From NCBI RefSeq assembly GCF_001428865.1, contig NZ_LMIV01000001.1, positions 2,107,997-2,171,996 on the forward strand: a DNA stretch of 64,000 nt. Direction: 5' to 3'. Below, in pieces: positions 1 to 9,073 of this stretch. The translations under genes and the position numbers were made by a program. Source of the stretch: Sphingomonas sp. Root241. Lineage in GTDB: Bacteria > Pseudomonadota > Alphaproteobacteria > Sphingomonadales > Sphingomonadaceae. The notes under the pieces were generated by a model. The model was not told the DNA's origin and ran no database searches. It was given only the letters and a program-made list of their open reading frames with translations. The first letter of the stretch is position 1, and the number at the start of each line of letters is the position of its first letter.

Positions 1-709
1 AGGTCGCGGGCTTGCCGGCGAGATCCTTCGAACCGTAATCCTTCGGGAAGGTGACGCTGATCGTCTTCTCGTCGCCCGCCTTCACGCCGACCAGCTGGTC
101 CTCGAAGCCCGGGATCAGACGGCCCGAGCCGATCTCGACCGCCATGCCCTCGCCGGTGCCGCCCTCGAAGGCGACGCCGTCGGCGGTCTTGCCGACGAAG
201 TCCATCGTGACCTGGTCGCCGGTCGCGGCCTTGTGCTTGGCCGGGGCATCGTCCCATCCCTTCTGGTTGCTGGCGAGCTCCTTGAGCTGCGCGTCGACCG
301 CGGCGTCATCGGCCGGAACGGTCAGGCGCTCGAGCTTGAGGCCCTCGATCGACGGCGTCGGCACGTCGGGGAGCACTTCGAGCTCGATCTTGATCTCGGC
401 ATCCTTGCCGGGCGCATATTCGCCCTCGAGGCTCACCGCGGGCTGCATCGCCGGACGCAGCTTGTGGTCGACGAGCAGCTTCTGCACGCCTTCCTGGATC
501 GAGTTGTTGAGCGCGTCCTGCGCGATCGCCTCGCCATGCATCTTGCGGACGAGGTTCGCGGGAACCTTGCCGGGGCGGAAGCCAGGCATGCGGACCTGCG
601 GGGCGACCCGCTTCACTTCGGCATCGACCTTCTTGTCGATGTCCTTGGCGGTGATCTTGAGCGTGTAAGCCCGCTTCAGGCCCTCGTTCAACGTCTCGAC
701 AGTCTGCAT
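1..709 (-). CDS. tig: Trigger factor (ribosome-associated chaperone), C-terminus cut by window edge
   Basis: Ribosome-bound peptidyl-prolyl isomerase and chaperone that meets nascent chains at the exit tunnel. The N-terminal ribosome-binding signature GFRPGKVP is present near residue 43. It is followed by the FKBP-type PPIase domain, including the GxGxxIPGFEDQLVG stretch. The ATG at 707-709 gives the expected N-terminus MQTVETLNEGLKR. About 236 residues are in the window; the family is usually 430-550 residues, so the C-terminal arm lies beyond position 1. Reading is leftward and nothing downstream is visible. Confidence 0.95.
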   Translation of the reverse strand, partial: MQTVETLNEGLKRAYTLKITAKDIDKKVDAEVKRVAPQVRMPGFRPGKVPANLVRKMHGEAIAQDALNNSIQEGVQKLLVDHKLRPAMQPAVSLEGEYAPGKDAEIKIELEVLPDVPTPSIEGLKLERLTVPADDAAVDAQLKELASNQKGWDDAPAKHKAATGDQVTMDFVGKTADGVAFEGGTGEGMAVEIGSGRLIPGFEDQLVGVKAGDEKTISVTFPKDYGSKDLAGKPAT

Positions 710-773
710 CAGTTCAAGCTTCCAAAAAGAATGAGATCGCGGCGCCGGGACGCTGATCAAGAGCGACGGTGCC

Positions 774-858
774 TGGTGCGGGCGAAGGGACTCGAACCCC
801 CACACCTTTCGATACCAGAACCTAAATCTGGCGCGTCTACCAGTTCCGCCACGCCCGC
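774..858 (-). tRNA. tRNA-Leu (anticodon UAG)
   Basis: On the minus strand an acceptor stem GCGGGCG pairs with CGCCCGC, followed by A and an encoded CCA. The anticodon stem is CCAGA/TCTGG with a seven-base loop TTTAGGT, giving anticodon UAG. A T-arm with GTTCGAGTCCC is present. The 85-nt length with a variable arm fits a class II tRNA-Leu. It lies just upstream of tig on the same strand. Confidence 0.95.
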
Positions 859-967
859 AGGGGCACCGCCGGTCGGCGGGCTCTATAGCAGTCATGGGTC
901 CGGGGGCAAGCCGCGAAGCAACTTGCTTGGCCCCGCCGACGTTCAGCACGGGAAAAGGAGATGCCCC

Positions 968-1153
968 ATGCCCGTCGAGCCGCCGATTCCCGCCCAGCCC
1001 GAGCCCGCGCCGTCCGAAAATCCGGGCGCGCCGCAGCCGGGCCAGCCGACCGCGCCGCCGCCCGAATATAACCCACCCGCCCCCGATATCGACGTTCCGG
1101 CGCCCCAGCCCGGCGGCGATCCGCACGTTGCCCCCGGGCAACCGATGGCCTGA
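968..1153 (+). CDS. Small proline-rich protein, function unknown
   Basis: A 61-residue protein that is about one third proline (runs such as PPIPAQPEPAP and PPPEYNPPAPDID). It has no hydrophobic segment and is probably disordered. A strong ribosome binding site (AAAAGGAG) lies about 7 bases before the ATG, which supports it as real. It starts a same-strand run with the next small gene 32 bases downstream. I do not recognise a family, and low complexity makes any functional guess unsafe. Confidence 0.55.
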   Translation: MPVEPPIPAQPEPAPSENPGAPQPGQPTAPPPEYNPPAPDIDVPAPQPGGDPHVAPGQPMA

Positions 1154-1185
1154 GGCCGCGTTGACCCAGGGAAGGAGAGACAGAC

Positions 1186-1404
1186 ATGGGCGAGACCAAA
1201 AGCGACGCCGAACTGCGCGGCCCGATCGCCGGGCCGGCGGACGATTCCCGTTCGGACCTGGAGCAAGCGGTGCAATCGCGCGCCGACGAAGCCGATGCGG
1301 CAGGCGGCGGCGATGCCCATTCGCCGCTGGAGCCGACCGGCGTAGCGGACGGCGTCAGCGGAACCGCGGGCGAAGTGAAGAACCAGGACAGGACGCAGCA
1401 ATAG
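1186..1404 (+). CDS. Small acidic hydrophilic protein, function unknown
   Basis: A 72-residue protein rich in D, E, G and A, with no Cys, no aromatic core and no membrane segment. A GGAGAG ribosome binding site precedes the ATG. It lies between the proline-rich protein and the DUF6894 gene on the same strand, 18 bases from the latter. The composition suggests a disordered or stress-related protein, but no family is recognised. Confidence 0.5.
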   Translation: MGETKSDAELRGPIAGPADDSRSDLEQAVQSRADEADAAGGGDAHSPLEPTGVADGVSGTAGEVKNQDRTQQ

Positions 1405-1422
1405 CGGAGCACAGCAAGTCCG

Positions 1423-1695
1423 ATGGCCCATTATTATCTGAACCTGATCAACGGGTACGGCTTTACACCCGATCAGGAAGGCGAAGACTTCCCCGATCTC
1501 GATGCCGCACGCGAACGGGCCAAGGAGAGCGTGCGCTCGATCCTGAGCGATGAAATCAAATCGGCCGGGCTGATCAACCTGCGGGGACGGATCGATATCG
1601 CCGATCACCGGGGAGCCGTCGTCACGACGCTGCCTTTCCGGGATGCAATCGAACTCAAGCTGGACGATTCGCCGCCGGAGCGAGAAGCCAAATGA
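1423..1695 (+). CDS. DUF6894 family protein
   Basis: A 90-residue protein with the pattern of DUF6894 proteins common in alphaproteobacteria. It starts with MAHYYLNLINGYG, then an acidic DxEGEDFPDLDAARERA segment leading into a helix, then a short beta-rich half. The biochemical role of the family is not known. Its stop overlaps the start of the downstream Crp/Fnr regulator (ATGA), so the two are probably translationally coupled and may work in the same response. Confidence 0.75.
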   Translation: MAHYYLNLINGYGFTPDQEGEDFPDLDAARERAKESVRSILSDEIKSAGLINLRGRIDIADHRGAVVTTLPFRDAIELKLDDSPPEREAK

Positions 1696-2411
1696 TCGAA
1701 AAGCATCTGATGAAGCTGCGCGCGCGCGACGACATCAGCGCGGAGGAAGAGCAGGCGCTGCGCGATGCCCTGGGCGAGGTCCGGACAATTCCCGCCGACC
1801 GCACCTTCATCCCGGCCGGAAAGGAACTCACCAGTTCGACGCTGCTGCTGGAAGGTGTCGTCTGCCGGTACAAGGACTTGAGCGACGGCCAACGCCAGAT
1901 CACCGAACTGCACGTCGCCGGCGATTTCGTCGATCTGCACAGCTTCACGCTGAAGCATCTCGATCACAACATCATGGCGCTGACGGCGAGCACGGTCGTG
2001 CAGGTGCCGCACGAGAATTTGAAGAAGATCACCGTGGATCACCCCCATCTCGCCCGGGTGATGTGGTTCTCGACCAATCTCGACGCCGCGATCCACCGGG
2101 AGTGGGAAGTCTCGCTCGGTCGCCGCAACGCGCTCCAGCGCACCGCGCATCTGTTTTGCGAGCTTCAGGTGCGCCTCGGCCTCGTCGGCCTCGCCAGCGA
2201 GCGCGAATATGCGCTGCCGATCACGCAGACGGAACTCGCCGAATGCCTCGGCCTCACTTCGGTGCACGTCAATCGCGTGCTCAAGGAATTGCGCGAGCGT
2301 GGCTTGGTCGAGTTTCGCAGCCGGCGCGTGACGATCCGCGACCTCGCCGGGCTGCGGCGCGAGGCGGAGTTCGATCCCGCCTATCTCTATCTCGACAAGC
2401 GTTCGCGGTGA
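1692..2411 (+). CDS. Crp/Fnr family transcriptional regulator
   Basis: A 239-residue DNA-binding regulator. Residues about 20-140 form a cyclic-nucleotide-binding-like beta-roll (GKELTSSTLLLEGVVCRYKD, LHVAGDFVDLHSF). Residues about 155-235 are a winged HTH with recognition segment TQTELAECLGLTSVHVNRVLKEL. There is no N-terminal cysteine cluster, so an Fe-S oxygen sensor of the FNR type is unlikely. This short, effector-uncharacterised Crp/Fnr type is frequent in Sphingomonadales and Rhizobiales. It overlaps the DUF6894 gene by 4 bases. Confidence 0.88.
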   Translation: MIEKHLMKLRARDDISAEEEQALRDALGEVRTIPADRTFIPAGKELTSSTLLLEGVVCRYKDLSDGQRQITELHVAGDFVDLHSFTLKHLDHNIMALTASTVVQVPHENLKKITVDHPHLARVMWFSTNLDAAIHREWEVSLGRRNALQRTAHLFCELQVRLGLVGLASEREYALPITQTELAECLGLTSVHVNRVLKELRERGLVEFRSRRVTIRDLAGLRREAEFDPAYLYLDKRSR

Positions 2412-2442
2412 CGCGGGCGGAGCGCCGCGCCACCGCGACGCT

Positions 2443-3315
2443 TCAGTTGGCAGCCGTCAGATCGACGATGCGATCCCGATCGTAGCGCAGCACCCCGGCC
2501 ATTTCGGGGATTCGTCCGATCGTCACGCCGAAATAATTGGGCAGCTTGCCCACCGGCCGATAAGCCGCGGGCCGGATCGTCATCTGCGCCAGCCGCGGAT
2601 CGATCGTCATGCCCGCCGGGGCCGGCCCGAGATAATTGGGGATGTCCATCACCACCGGCATCGACGAATCGCCCGGCGGCGCCTTGGGCCGCTCCACGCC
2701 GTCGGTCAGGATCACGCCCATGTCGACGATCTCGCCCGCGCGCGCCTCGAACTTGACACTGCCCATGCAGAAGCAGGTTCCGAGCGGCGCGGCGCCATTG
2801 GCGAGCGCCAGCGGCCCATAGACGCGATATTCGCCCGGCGTGACTTCCTGCAAATAGGTCGACGCGCCGCCCTTCGCCTTGGCGAAGCGGTCGAGCGGGC
2901 CGATCCCCACCGCCGCCATCATCCCGAAGGGCGTGAACTCGAAATTGCTTTCGGTTGGCTCGACGGGTTCCTCCGGAATCCGGGGCGGTGGCGAGCCCTT
3001 GGGCAGCTTCGCCGCCGCGGCGACCGCGCGATCATAGGATGCGCGCTTCTTGAGATATTTCTCGTGCGCTTCGGCAAATGCGTCGGCGCGGAGCTCAGCA
3101 TAGGCCGCCTGATCCTCCGCGGTCGGCACGCGCATCAGATAGAGCGGCACCGCTTCGTCGGTGCGGAGCAGGACATAGGCCTTGGCGGGATCGAGCGCCA
3201 CCACCGGCTTGTCCTTGACGGCCCTGGTCTCGACGAACACCGGGTGCTTGTCGCGCGCGATCGCGGGGCTCGCCAGCGTCAGCGACGCCAGCGCGGAGAG
3301 GAAAAGCTTGTTCAC
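2443..3315 (-). CDS. Exported protein of unknown function
   Basis: A 290-residue protein with an N-terminal signal peptide (VNKLFLSALASLTLASPAIA, cleavage likely after AIA). The rest is soluble and beta-rich, with a CFCMGS cysteine pair and a region (EVTPGEYRVYG) that resembles surface or lipid-carrier-like exported domains. I chose the GTG at 3313-3315 because it overlaps the stop of the upstream gene as GTGA and begins exactly at the signal peptide. It is probably co-translated with the upstream exported protein. No function can be assigned. Confidence 0.8.
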   Translation of the reverse strand: MNKLFLSALASLTLASPAIARDKHPVFVETRAVKDKPVVALDPAKAYVLLRTDEAVPLYLMRVPTAEDQAAYAELRADAFAEAHEKYLKKRASYDRAVAAAAKLPKGSPPPRIPEEPVEPTESNFEFTPFGMMAAVGIGPLDRFAKAKGGASTYLQEVTPGEYRVYGPLALANGAAPLGTCFCMGSVKFEARAGEIVDMGVILTDGVERPKAPPGDSSMPVVMDIPNYLGPAPAGMTIDPRLAQMTIRPAAYRPVGKLPNYFGVTIGRIPEMAGVLRYDRDRIVDLTAAN

Positions 3316-3956
3316 AGGCCCAGCGCCTTTTCCTGCGGAGCGGCCGACGATGCGACCAGCGCCTGTTGCTGCAGATAGCGGGTGCGGTCTTTCTCGCTGA
3401 CGCCCGACAGCCCTTCCTCGAAATTGAACTCGGTCCACAGCTTCTTGGGCAGGCCATAGCGGTCATAGCCCTTGAAGTGCATGCAGGTCCGCATGTTGAC
3501 GCGACGCACGCGGCGCTTCTCGCCCGATCCGAAGATCGCCTGCGCCATCAAGTTGCCCAGCGCCCCGCCGACCGCGCCGGCCACCGTGCCGGTATAGGGA
3601 TAAGGCACCTGGGTGTAGCCGATCCCGCTCGCTAAGCCGCGCGCATAGCCGTCGCACTCGCGGACATCGGCATAGGCCGTCGCGAAATCGGTGTCGGTCC
3701 GGCGGAAGTAATAATATTTGTCGTAGTCGCCGGCATCGCTGGGATCGGGCTTGAACGCCAGCTCGGGCATCTTGACCGATGCCGCGTCGACCGCCTCAGG
3801 CATGCCGAAGGGCGAATCGCTGTCCGCCAGAGTGGCCGTAGTAGACACGGCGGCCGGGGCGTTCCCCGCATTCGCAACCGCTTCCTGCGCACAGGCGGGC
3901 GCGACGGCCCCCGTCAACGCGGCCGCCCCAAGGGCAGCCACACTCGCTCTTACCAT
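3312..3956 (-). CDS. Exported glycine-zipper-like protein of unknown function
   Basis: A 214-residue protein with a signal peptide (to about residue 23, ending APACA). It contains a short Gly/Ala-rich segment, GTVAGAVGGALGNLMAQAIFG, at about residues 120-140 resembling a glycine-zipper membrane insert. A Cys pair (RECDGY, RTCMHF) and a C-terminal helical tail follow. The ribosome binding site GGGGGAGG precedes the ATG. It is the first gene of a two-gene operon with the exported protein at 2443-3315. Family not recognised. Confidence 0.8.
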   Translation of the reverse strand: MVRASVAALGAAALTGAVAPACAQEAVANAGNAPAAVSTTATLADSDSPFGMPEAVDAASVKMPELAFKPDPSDAGDYDKYYYFRRTDTDFATAYADVRECDGYARGLASGIGYTQVPYPYTGTVAGAVGGALGNLMAQAIFGSGEKRRVRRVNMRTCMHFKGYDRYGLPKKLWTEFNFEEGLSGVSEKDRTRYLQQQALVASSAAPQEKALGL

Positions 3957-4052
3957 GATTTCCTCCCCCTCGAATGGCGTCGAATCGCCATTCCCCCGGG
4001 GGGCAGGATATTCAGTGAAGCGCTCGAAACAATGCCGAAGTGATCGGTAGTC

Positions 4053-4661
4053 TCACTTGGCGGCCGGAAGCCGCCGCGCCGCCAGCACCTTCACCGGCGC
4101 TTCCGGAACCTCACCCTTGAAGCTGCCCTGCAGCGTCTTGGTCGGCGAGGTCGGGGCGTCGAAGATCTTGAGGATCACGTCCATCCCCTCAACGACGCGC
4201 GCGAAAGCGGCATAGCCGAGATTGTCGCCCGGCTTGCTCGGGTCGGCGTCGAACGAAGGCTGATCGCCGACCATGATCGTGAACTCGCCACGCGCGCTGC
4301 CCGGCGCGAGCCGCGGCATCGACAGCGTGCCGTCGAGATGCTTGATGCCGGTCTGGCTGGTCGGCTCGTGCTTGATCGGCGGCAGCATCTTCGCAGGCGC
4401 GTTCTGCACGCCGAGCTGGACGAAACCGAAATGGTCCGCGACCTTGACGGTGCGGTAGAAGACGATCCCGTCGAGGCGCTTCTGATCGACATAGCGCAGG
4501 AAATTGCGGGCGGTGATCGGCGCCTTGTCGGCATAGACCTCGACGACCACCCGCCCCGCGCTCGTCTCGAGCACCACGCGCGGATTGACCGCGGTGGTCT
4601 GAGCGGCGGCGGGAAATGCCAGCATGCCGGCCAGCAGCGCAAAAACCATTCCCCGGATCAT
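4053..4661 (-). CDS. Exported cyclophilin-type peptidyl-prolyl cis-trans isomerase
   Basis: Catalyses proline isomerisation, probably in the periplasm: a signal peptide (MIRGMVFALLAGMLAFPAAA) precedes the cyclophilin fold. Cyclophilin features include VVVEVYADKAPITARNFLRYVD, the VFYRTV strand and the core GEFTIMVGDQPSFD, where many cyclophilins have SQFFI. This departure could lower activity. The ATG at 4659-4661 lies a few bases after the ArsR stop and has an AGGGGAGG ribosome binding site. It is probably in an operon with the ArsR-type regulator. Confidence 0.85.
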   Translation of the reverse strand: MIRGMVFALLAGMLAFPAAAQTTAVNPRVVLETSAGRVVVEVYADKAPITARNFLRYVDQKRLDGIVFYRTVKVADHFGFVQLGVQNAPAKMLPPIKHEPTSQTGIKHLDGTLSMPRLAPGSARGEFTIMVGDQPSFDADPSKPGDNLGYAAFARVVEGMDVILKIFDAPTSPTKTLQGSFKGEVPEAPVKVLAARRLPAAK

Positions 4662-4662
4662 C

Positions 4663-4998
4663 TCACGCCTCCCCTGCTTCATCCTTCACCGCGTCCTTCG
4701 CCCTGGCCAGCTTGGCGCTCTCGGCCTTGAGTGGCTTGGACACCGGACAAACCTCCTGCAGATAGCCGTTCAGCGCATTGGCGAGATTGGCCTCGACCAG
4801 TCGATAATGGACATATTGCCCGCGCTTCTCGCTCGTCACCAGCCCGGCATTTTCAAGCACGGAAAGATGCTGCGATACCGCCGGCTTCGAAATCTCGAAC
4901 CGCGCCGCGATCTCGCCGGCGGTCAGCTCGGCATGGCTCAGATAAGCGAGGATTTTCCGTCGGACGGTGGAGGACAGGGCTTCGAACACGCGTTGCAT
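4663..4998 (-). CDS. ArsR-family HTH regulator
   Basis: A 111-residue winged-helix repressor. The HTH lies at about residues 25-55 (LTAGEIAARFEISKPAVSQH) and the wing at about 60-72 (EKRGQYVHYRL). There is no CxC metal motif in helix alpha3, so it resembles the SdpR-like non-metal branch rather than an arsenic sensor. It is divergent from a fatty-acid desaturase and upstream of a cyclophilin on its own strand. AT-rich, partly palindromic DNA at 5009-5066 could be its operator and would control both directions. Confidence 0.88.
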   Translation of the reverse strand: MQRVFEALSSTVRRKILAYLSHAELTAGEIAARFEISKPAVSQHLSVLENAGLVTSEKRGQYVHYRLVEANLANALNGYLQEVCPVSKPLKAESAKLARAKDAVKDEAGEA

Positions 4999-5008
4999 GC
5001 CCAATATT

Positions 5009-5066
5009 TAAGTGATTGCTTCATTGCTTTCCAGTCCAAATCTAGTAATTAGGTAATTCCTTAATT
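5009..5066. promoter_or_regulatory. Candidate ArsR operator / divergent promoter region
   Basis: An AT-rich stretch in otherwise GC-rich DNA between the divergent arsR and desaturase genes. It contains AAGTGATTGCTT, and an imperfect palindrome AATTAGGTAATTCCTTAATT at 5047-5066, in which TAATT recurs three times. The position fits an autoregulating ArsR site that also controls the desaturase. Binding is inferred only. Confidence 0.4.
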
Positions 5067-5082
5067 GCCTGCGAGTCGCCTC

Positions 5083-5991
5083 ATGCACGATCCTCACGCA
5101 GTAAACAGCCTTATCGAAACGCCCGGTGCCGACCCGGTAGAGGGGCAGGTGCGCTGGAGCCCGGCCTTGTCGCTGTGGAATGGCGGCATGGCAGGCGGCG
5201 CCATTCTGCTCGGGCCCCTCACCTTCTCGTCCGGCGCGCTCATGGTGTTCGTCCTGACCACCGGCGCGACGCTATTGCTAGGCCATTCGGTCGGCTTCCA
5301 TCGCCGCCTGATTCATCGCAGCTTCGAATGCCCGCTCTGGCTCGAACGGATCCTCGTCTGGTTCGGTACGGTCGTCGGGATGAGCGGACCGCACGGCATC
5401 ATCCGCACCCATGATCTGCGCGACTGGGCGCAGCGCCAGCCCGCCTGCCATCCCTATCTCAGCCACCGGAGCCCGATGCTGAAGGACGCATGGTGGCAAA
5501 TGCATTGTCGGCTCGAACTCGCGCATCCGCCGGCGTTCGAGCTCGGCCGCGCCGGTCGCGACCCTTTCTATCGCTTTCTCGAAACGACGTGGATGGTGCA
5601 GCAATTGCCGGTCACGGCGCTGCTATTCTGGGCCGGCGGATGGGGGTTCGTCGTCTGGGGCGTCTGCGCGCGGGTCGCCATCTCGGTGCACGGGCATTGG
5701 TTCGTCGGACACCTGGCGCACACACGTGGGCCCCAGCATTGGCTGGTCGAGGGAGCCGGCGTGCAGGCGCATGACGTCCCATGGGCTGGCCTGATCACCA
5801 TGGGCGAAGCTTGGCACAACAACCACCACGCCTTCCCCGGCTCGGCGCGGATCGGCCTCTATCCGGGGCAGAGCGATCTCGGCTTCGCGTTCATCCGCCT
5901 GCTGGAGCGCGCGGGACTGGCCTGGGACATCAGGACGCCCGCAACGCTTCCCCGCCGCAGCGAACTCAATTGTCTGGAGGCAGCATGCTGA
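5083..5991 (+). CDS. Fatty-acid (acyl-CoA/acyl-lipid) desaturase family protein
   Basis: An integral-membrane di-iron desaturase-like protein of 302 residues. The first histidine box is HRRLIH (about residue 75) and the third is the canonical HNNHH (about residue 247). The expected second box HxxHH is replaced by HDLRD (about residue 110). Hydrophobic segments at about 30-65 and 175-205 fit membrane hairpins. I chose the ATG at 5083 over an upstream TTG because it follows the likely operator. A small membrane protein gene overlaps its 3' end by 7 bases. Confidence 0.8.
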   Translation: MHDPHAVNSLIETPGADPVEGQVRWSPALSLWNGGMAGGAILLGPLTFSSGALMVFVLTTGATLLLGHSVGFHRRLIHRSFECPLWLERILVWFGTVVGMSGPHGIIRTHDLRDWAQRQPACHPYLSHRSPMLKDAWWQMHCRLELAHPPAFELGRAGRDPFYRFLETTWMVQQLPVTALLFWAGGWGFVVWGVCARVAISVHGHWFVGHLAHTRGPQHWLVEGAGVQAHDVPWAGLITMGEAWHNNHHAFPGSARIGLYPGQSDLGFAFIRLLERAGLAWDIRTPATLPRRSELNCLEAAC

Positions 5992-6410
5992 CCAAACAGC
6001 GCCCTGCCGCCTGCGGTACCCAGGCCGGAAGTACCCTTGGCGGGAGCATCGCCGCTGCCGCGGTGTTCAACTGCTGGTTCCTTGCGCAGATGGGGCCTCT
6101 GGGCCTGATCGCGTTTCCGATCGCGCTGCTGCTGATATTACCCGTCGCGATTGTTCCCGCGGCTGTGGTTTATCGACTGGCAGTCCAAGTGAAGCTGGCG
6201 AACGACTGGACCGCCGCAGCAGCGGGACTGTTGGCAGGAGAGGCGGTCTTGTTCCTGGGCGACGTGACTCTTCTCGCCCCGACACCATTCCCAAGTGATG
6301 CGCTGTTGTTCGGCGCCGCAGGGATTGCCGGCGGCATCGCCTTCTGGCGCGGGGTGCGCAGCGAGACGAATGCGCCGAACGAGCCGGTCAGCCCGCCAGC
6401 GCCTTCTTGA
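5985..6410 (+). CDS. Small membrane protein, function unknown
   Basis: A 141-residue protein with about four hydrophobic segments (about 20-38, 41-65, 76-97, 104-120). Its ATG lies inside the last codons of the desaturase (7-base overlap, different frame), so it is probably coupled to it and may serve the same membrane-lipid function. The 3' end overlaps gatB on the opposite strand by 23 bases. No family recognised. Confidence 0.6.
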   Translation: MLTKQRPAACGTQAGSTLGGSIAAAAVFNCWFLAQMGPLGLIAFPIALLLILPVAIVPAAVVYRLAVQVKLANDWTAAAAGLLAGEAVLFLGDVTLLAPTPFPSDALLFGAAGIAGGIAFWRGVRSETNAPNEPVSPPAPS

Positions 6411-7902
6411 GCAGTTCGTTGACCACCACGGGGTTGGCCTTGCCGCCCATCGCCTTCATCGTCTGGCCGACGAAAAAGCCGAACAAGGCCTCCTTGCCGC
6501 CGCGATACTGTTCGAGCTGCCCCGGATTCTTCGCCAGAACTTCGGCAATCACCGCCTCGATCGCACCGGTGTCGCTGGTCTGCTTGAGCCCACGGTCCTC
6601 GACGATCTTCGGCGCGCTGTCGCCGGTTTCGAGCATGATCTCGAAGACCTGCTTGGCGAGCGGGCCCGAGATCGTGCCGTCGGCGACCAAGGCGAGCAAT
6701 TCGGCGCCCTGGACGGGGCTGACCGGGCTCTCGTCGAGATCCTTGCCGAGACGATTGAGCGCGCCGTACAGGTCCGAGATCAGCCAGTTGGCCGCGGGAC
6801 GCGCGACTTCCTGCTCGCCCTTGGCCTGGACCCGCGCCGATTCGGCCAGCAAAGCCTCGAACCAGCGCGCGGTCTCGGCGTCGGCGGTGAGCACCGCGGC
6901 GTTGTATGCGGAGAGGCCGAGATCGCTCTCGTAGCGGCGGCGCTTGGCGTCGGGCAGCTCGGGCAGGCTCGCCTTGCACGCGTCGAGGAACGCGTCGTCG
7001 AGCACCAATGGGAGCAGGTCCGGATCGGGGAAATAGCGATAATCGTGCGCGTCTTCCTTCGAGCGCATCGAGCGCGTCTCGCCGCGATCGGGATCGAACA
7101 GCCGGGTTTCCTGGACGATCCGCCCGCCGCTCTCGAGCGTCTCGACCTGGCGCCGCGCTTCATATTCGATCGCGGCCATCACGAAGCGCACCGAATTGAC
7201 GTTCTTGGTCTCGGTCCGCGTGCCCAATTCATCGCCCGGCTTGCGCACGCTGACATTGACGTCGGCGCGCATCGAGCCCTCTTCCATGTTGCCGTCGCAA
7301 CTGCCGACATATCTCAGGATCGAGCGCAGCTTCTTGACGTAAGCCCCTGCTTCGGCTGGCGAACGCATGTCCGGGCGGCTGACGATCTCCATCAGCGCGA
7401 CGCCGGCGCGGTTGAGGTCGACATAGGAGCGCGTCGGATGCTGATCGTGCATCAATTTGCCGGCATCCTGCTCGATATGGATGCGCTCGATCCCGATTTC
7501 CTTGGTGAAGGCTTCGGGGTCCTTCTCGTCGAGGCTGATCTCGATTCGACCCTCGCCGACGATCGGGTGGTAGAGCTGACTGATCTGATAGCCCTGCGGC
7601 AGATCGGCGTAGAAGTAGTTCTTCCGGTCGAACCGCGAATATTTGTTGATCACCGCGCCCAGCGCCATGCCGGTGCGCACCGCCTGGCGGATGCACTCCT
7701 TGTTCGGCGTCGGCAGCATGCCGGGCATCGCTGCGTCGATCAGCGACACCTGGCTGTTGGGCTCGGCGCCGAACTCGGTCGCCGCGCCCGAGAATAGCTT
7801 GGCGTTGGAGGTGACCTGCGCGTGGACCTCGAGGCCGATCACGACCTCCCATTCGCCGGTGTCGCCTTTGATGCGGTAGCTGGAAACTGCGGAATCGTTC
7901 AT
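6388..7902 (-). CDS. gatB: Asp-tRNA(Asn)/Glu-tRNA(Gln) amidotransferase subunit B
   Basis: A 504-residue GatB, the kinase/tRNA-binding subunit. It phosphorylates Glu (or Asp) on misacylated tRNA before GatA supplies ammonia. The N-terminal catalytic domain has [12 protein letters not shown], the [16 protein letters not shown] segment and [14 protein letters not shown]. The C-terminal YqeY-like tail ends [17 protein letters not shown]. Length is typical. It is separated from gatCA by a gene on the opposite strand, unlike a contiguous gatCAB operon. Confidence 0.96.
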   Translation of the reverse strand: MNDSAVSSYRIKGDTGEWEVVIGLEVHAQVTSNAKLFSGAATEFGAEPNSQVSLIDAAMPGMLPTPNKECIRQAVRTGMALGAVINKYSRFDRKNYFYADLPQGYQISQLYHPIVGEGRIEISLDEKDPEAFTKEIGIERIHIEQDAGKLMHDQHPTRSYVDLNRAGVALMEIVSRPDMRSPAEAGAYVKKLRSILRYVGSCDGNMEEGSMRADVNVSVRKPGDELGTRTETKNVNSVRFVMAAIEYEARRQVETLESGGRIVQETRLFDPDRGETRSMRSKEDAHDYRYFPDPDLLPLVLDDAFLDACKASLPELPDAKRRRYESDLGLSAYNAAVLTADAETARWFEALLAESARVQAKGEQEVARPAANWLISDLYGALNRLGKDLDESPVSPVQGAELLALVADGTISGPLAKQVFEIMLETGDSAPKIVEDRGLKQTSDTGAIEAVIAEVLAKNPGQLEQYRGGKEALFGFFVGQTMKAMGGKANPVVVNELLKKALAG

Positions 7903-7969
7903 GCGGCCCCGCTAGCACGAGCCCCCCCTTCGCCGCCAGCACCTTGCCAGCACTTTGTTAACTGCAGCC

Positions 7970-9073
7970 ATGGCAGATCCGGCCGCGATGGACGCGCCGC
8001 AGACCGACCGCCTCGCCGCACTCGATCTCTTGCGCGGATTGGCCGCGCTGGCCATCGTCACACGCCACTTTCCCTGGCCGGGCGACCTGATCGGATTCCT
8101 TCCACGCGACTATCTCGCGGTCGACCTGTTCTTCGTGCTCAGCGGATTCGTGCTCGCGCGGGCATATTGGCCCAGCCTGTCACAGGAGCAGGGCGCGCGG
8201 ACTTTCCTCGTTCGGCGGCTGACGCGGCTCTACCCGCTCTATTTGCTCGCCACCTTATTGGCGGCGGCATTCGCGTTCGCCAACGGCGCCCCGCTCGGTT
8301 CCTGGGCCGCCACGCTTGGCGCGAACCTGCTGTTTCTACCCGCCCCACCCGATGCGGCAATGGGCCCCAATCTCTTCCCGTTCGTCTATCCGGCGTGGTC
8401 GCTTTTCTGGGAGCTTCTGGCAAACCTGCTCTTCGCGGCCATCGCGTTCCGGCTGCGCGGTCCCCTTTTGCCTGCGGTCCTGCTGACCGGGTTTCTATTG
8501 GTCGGCCTGGCCGCACAGCAGTTCGGCTCGCTCGACGCTGGCGCACGCTGGACCGATCTCGCCGGAGGCGGCTGCCGCGTGCTCTACGGCTTCTTCGCCG
8601 GGGTGGCGCTGTACTTCTTGCATGCCCGCCTGCGCGTGCGCATCGCCTTGCCCGACTGGTTGCTCGGGCTCGCATTACTCGCGGCCTTCGCACCGGGTAC
8701 CGGGCTGGCGTTCGGCGCGGGCTATGACTTTCTCGCGGCGACGGTCTTCTTCCCGCTGCTCGTGCTGCTCGGCGCGAACGCACGCACCAACCCGCTGTCC
8801 CGCCGCATCGGCGCGGGGCTTGGTGGCGTTTCCTATGGCGTATATGTGCTGCACCAGCCGATCCAGCAGCTCGGCACCTTGCTCGTATCGACCGAGACAC
8901 TCGGCGCGTCGGGCATTCCCGGGCTGACCGTGCTCGTGGTGGTCACATTCATCGTGGCTTGGGCTGCGACCCGCTGGATCGACGCGCCGGCACAACTCTG
9001 GATTCGGCGGCGCCGCGCTCAGTGCGCGCCGGCCGATCCGACGCTCACCACCAGCTATCCGGCCGCGCAGTGA
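7970..9073 (+). CDS. Acyltransferase 3 (OafA/NodX-type) membrane protein
   Basis: A 367-residue multi-pass membrane acyltransferase likely to O-acylate a surface sugar or lipid. The N-terminal motif [17 protein letters not shown] contains the family's RGxxAxxVxxxH pattern. [15 protein letters not shown] is the second hallmark, followed by about nine hydrophobic helices and the late YGVYVLHQP motif. I chose the ATG at 7970 over an upstream TTG. It sits between gatB and gatA against their direction, and its 3' end overlaps gatA by 29 bases in antisense. Confidence 0.88.
   Translation: MADPAAMDAPQTDRLAALDLLRGLAALAIVTRHFPWPGDLIGFLPRDYLAVDLFFVLSGFVLARAYWPSLSQEQGARTFLVRRLTRLYPLYLLATLLAAAFAFANGAPLGSWAATLGANLLFLPAPPDAAMGPNLFPFVYPAWSLFWELLANLLFAAIAFRLRGPLLPAVLLTGFLLVGLAAQQFGSLDAGARWTDLAGGGCRVLYGFFAGVALYFLHARLRVRIALPDWLLGLALLAAFAPGTGLAFGAGYDFLAATVFFPLLVLLGANARTNPLSRRIGAGLGGVSYGVYVLHQPIQQLGTLLVSTETLGASGIPGLTVLVVVTFIVAWAATRWIDAPAQLWIRRRRAQCAPADPTLTTSYPAAQ

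Noticed and set aside
6295..7797. 500-codon open frame opposite gatB
   Set aside because: gatB is intact and recognised; the antisense frame has only low-complexity Arg/Ala/Leu composition.
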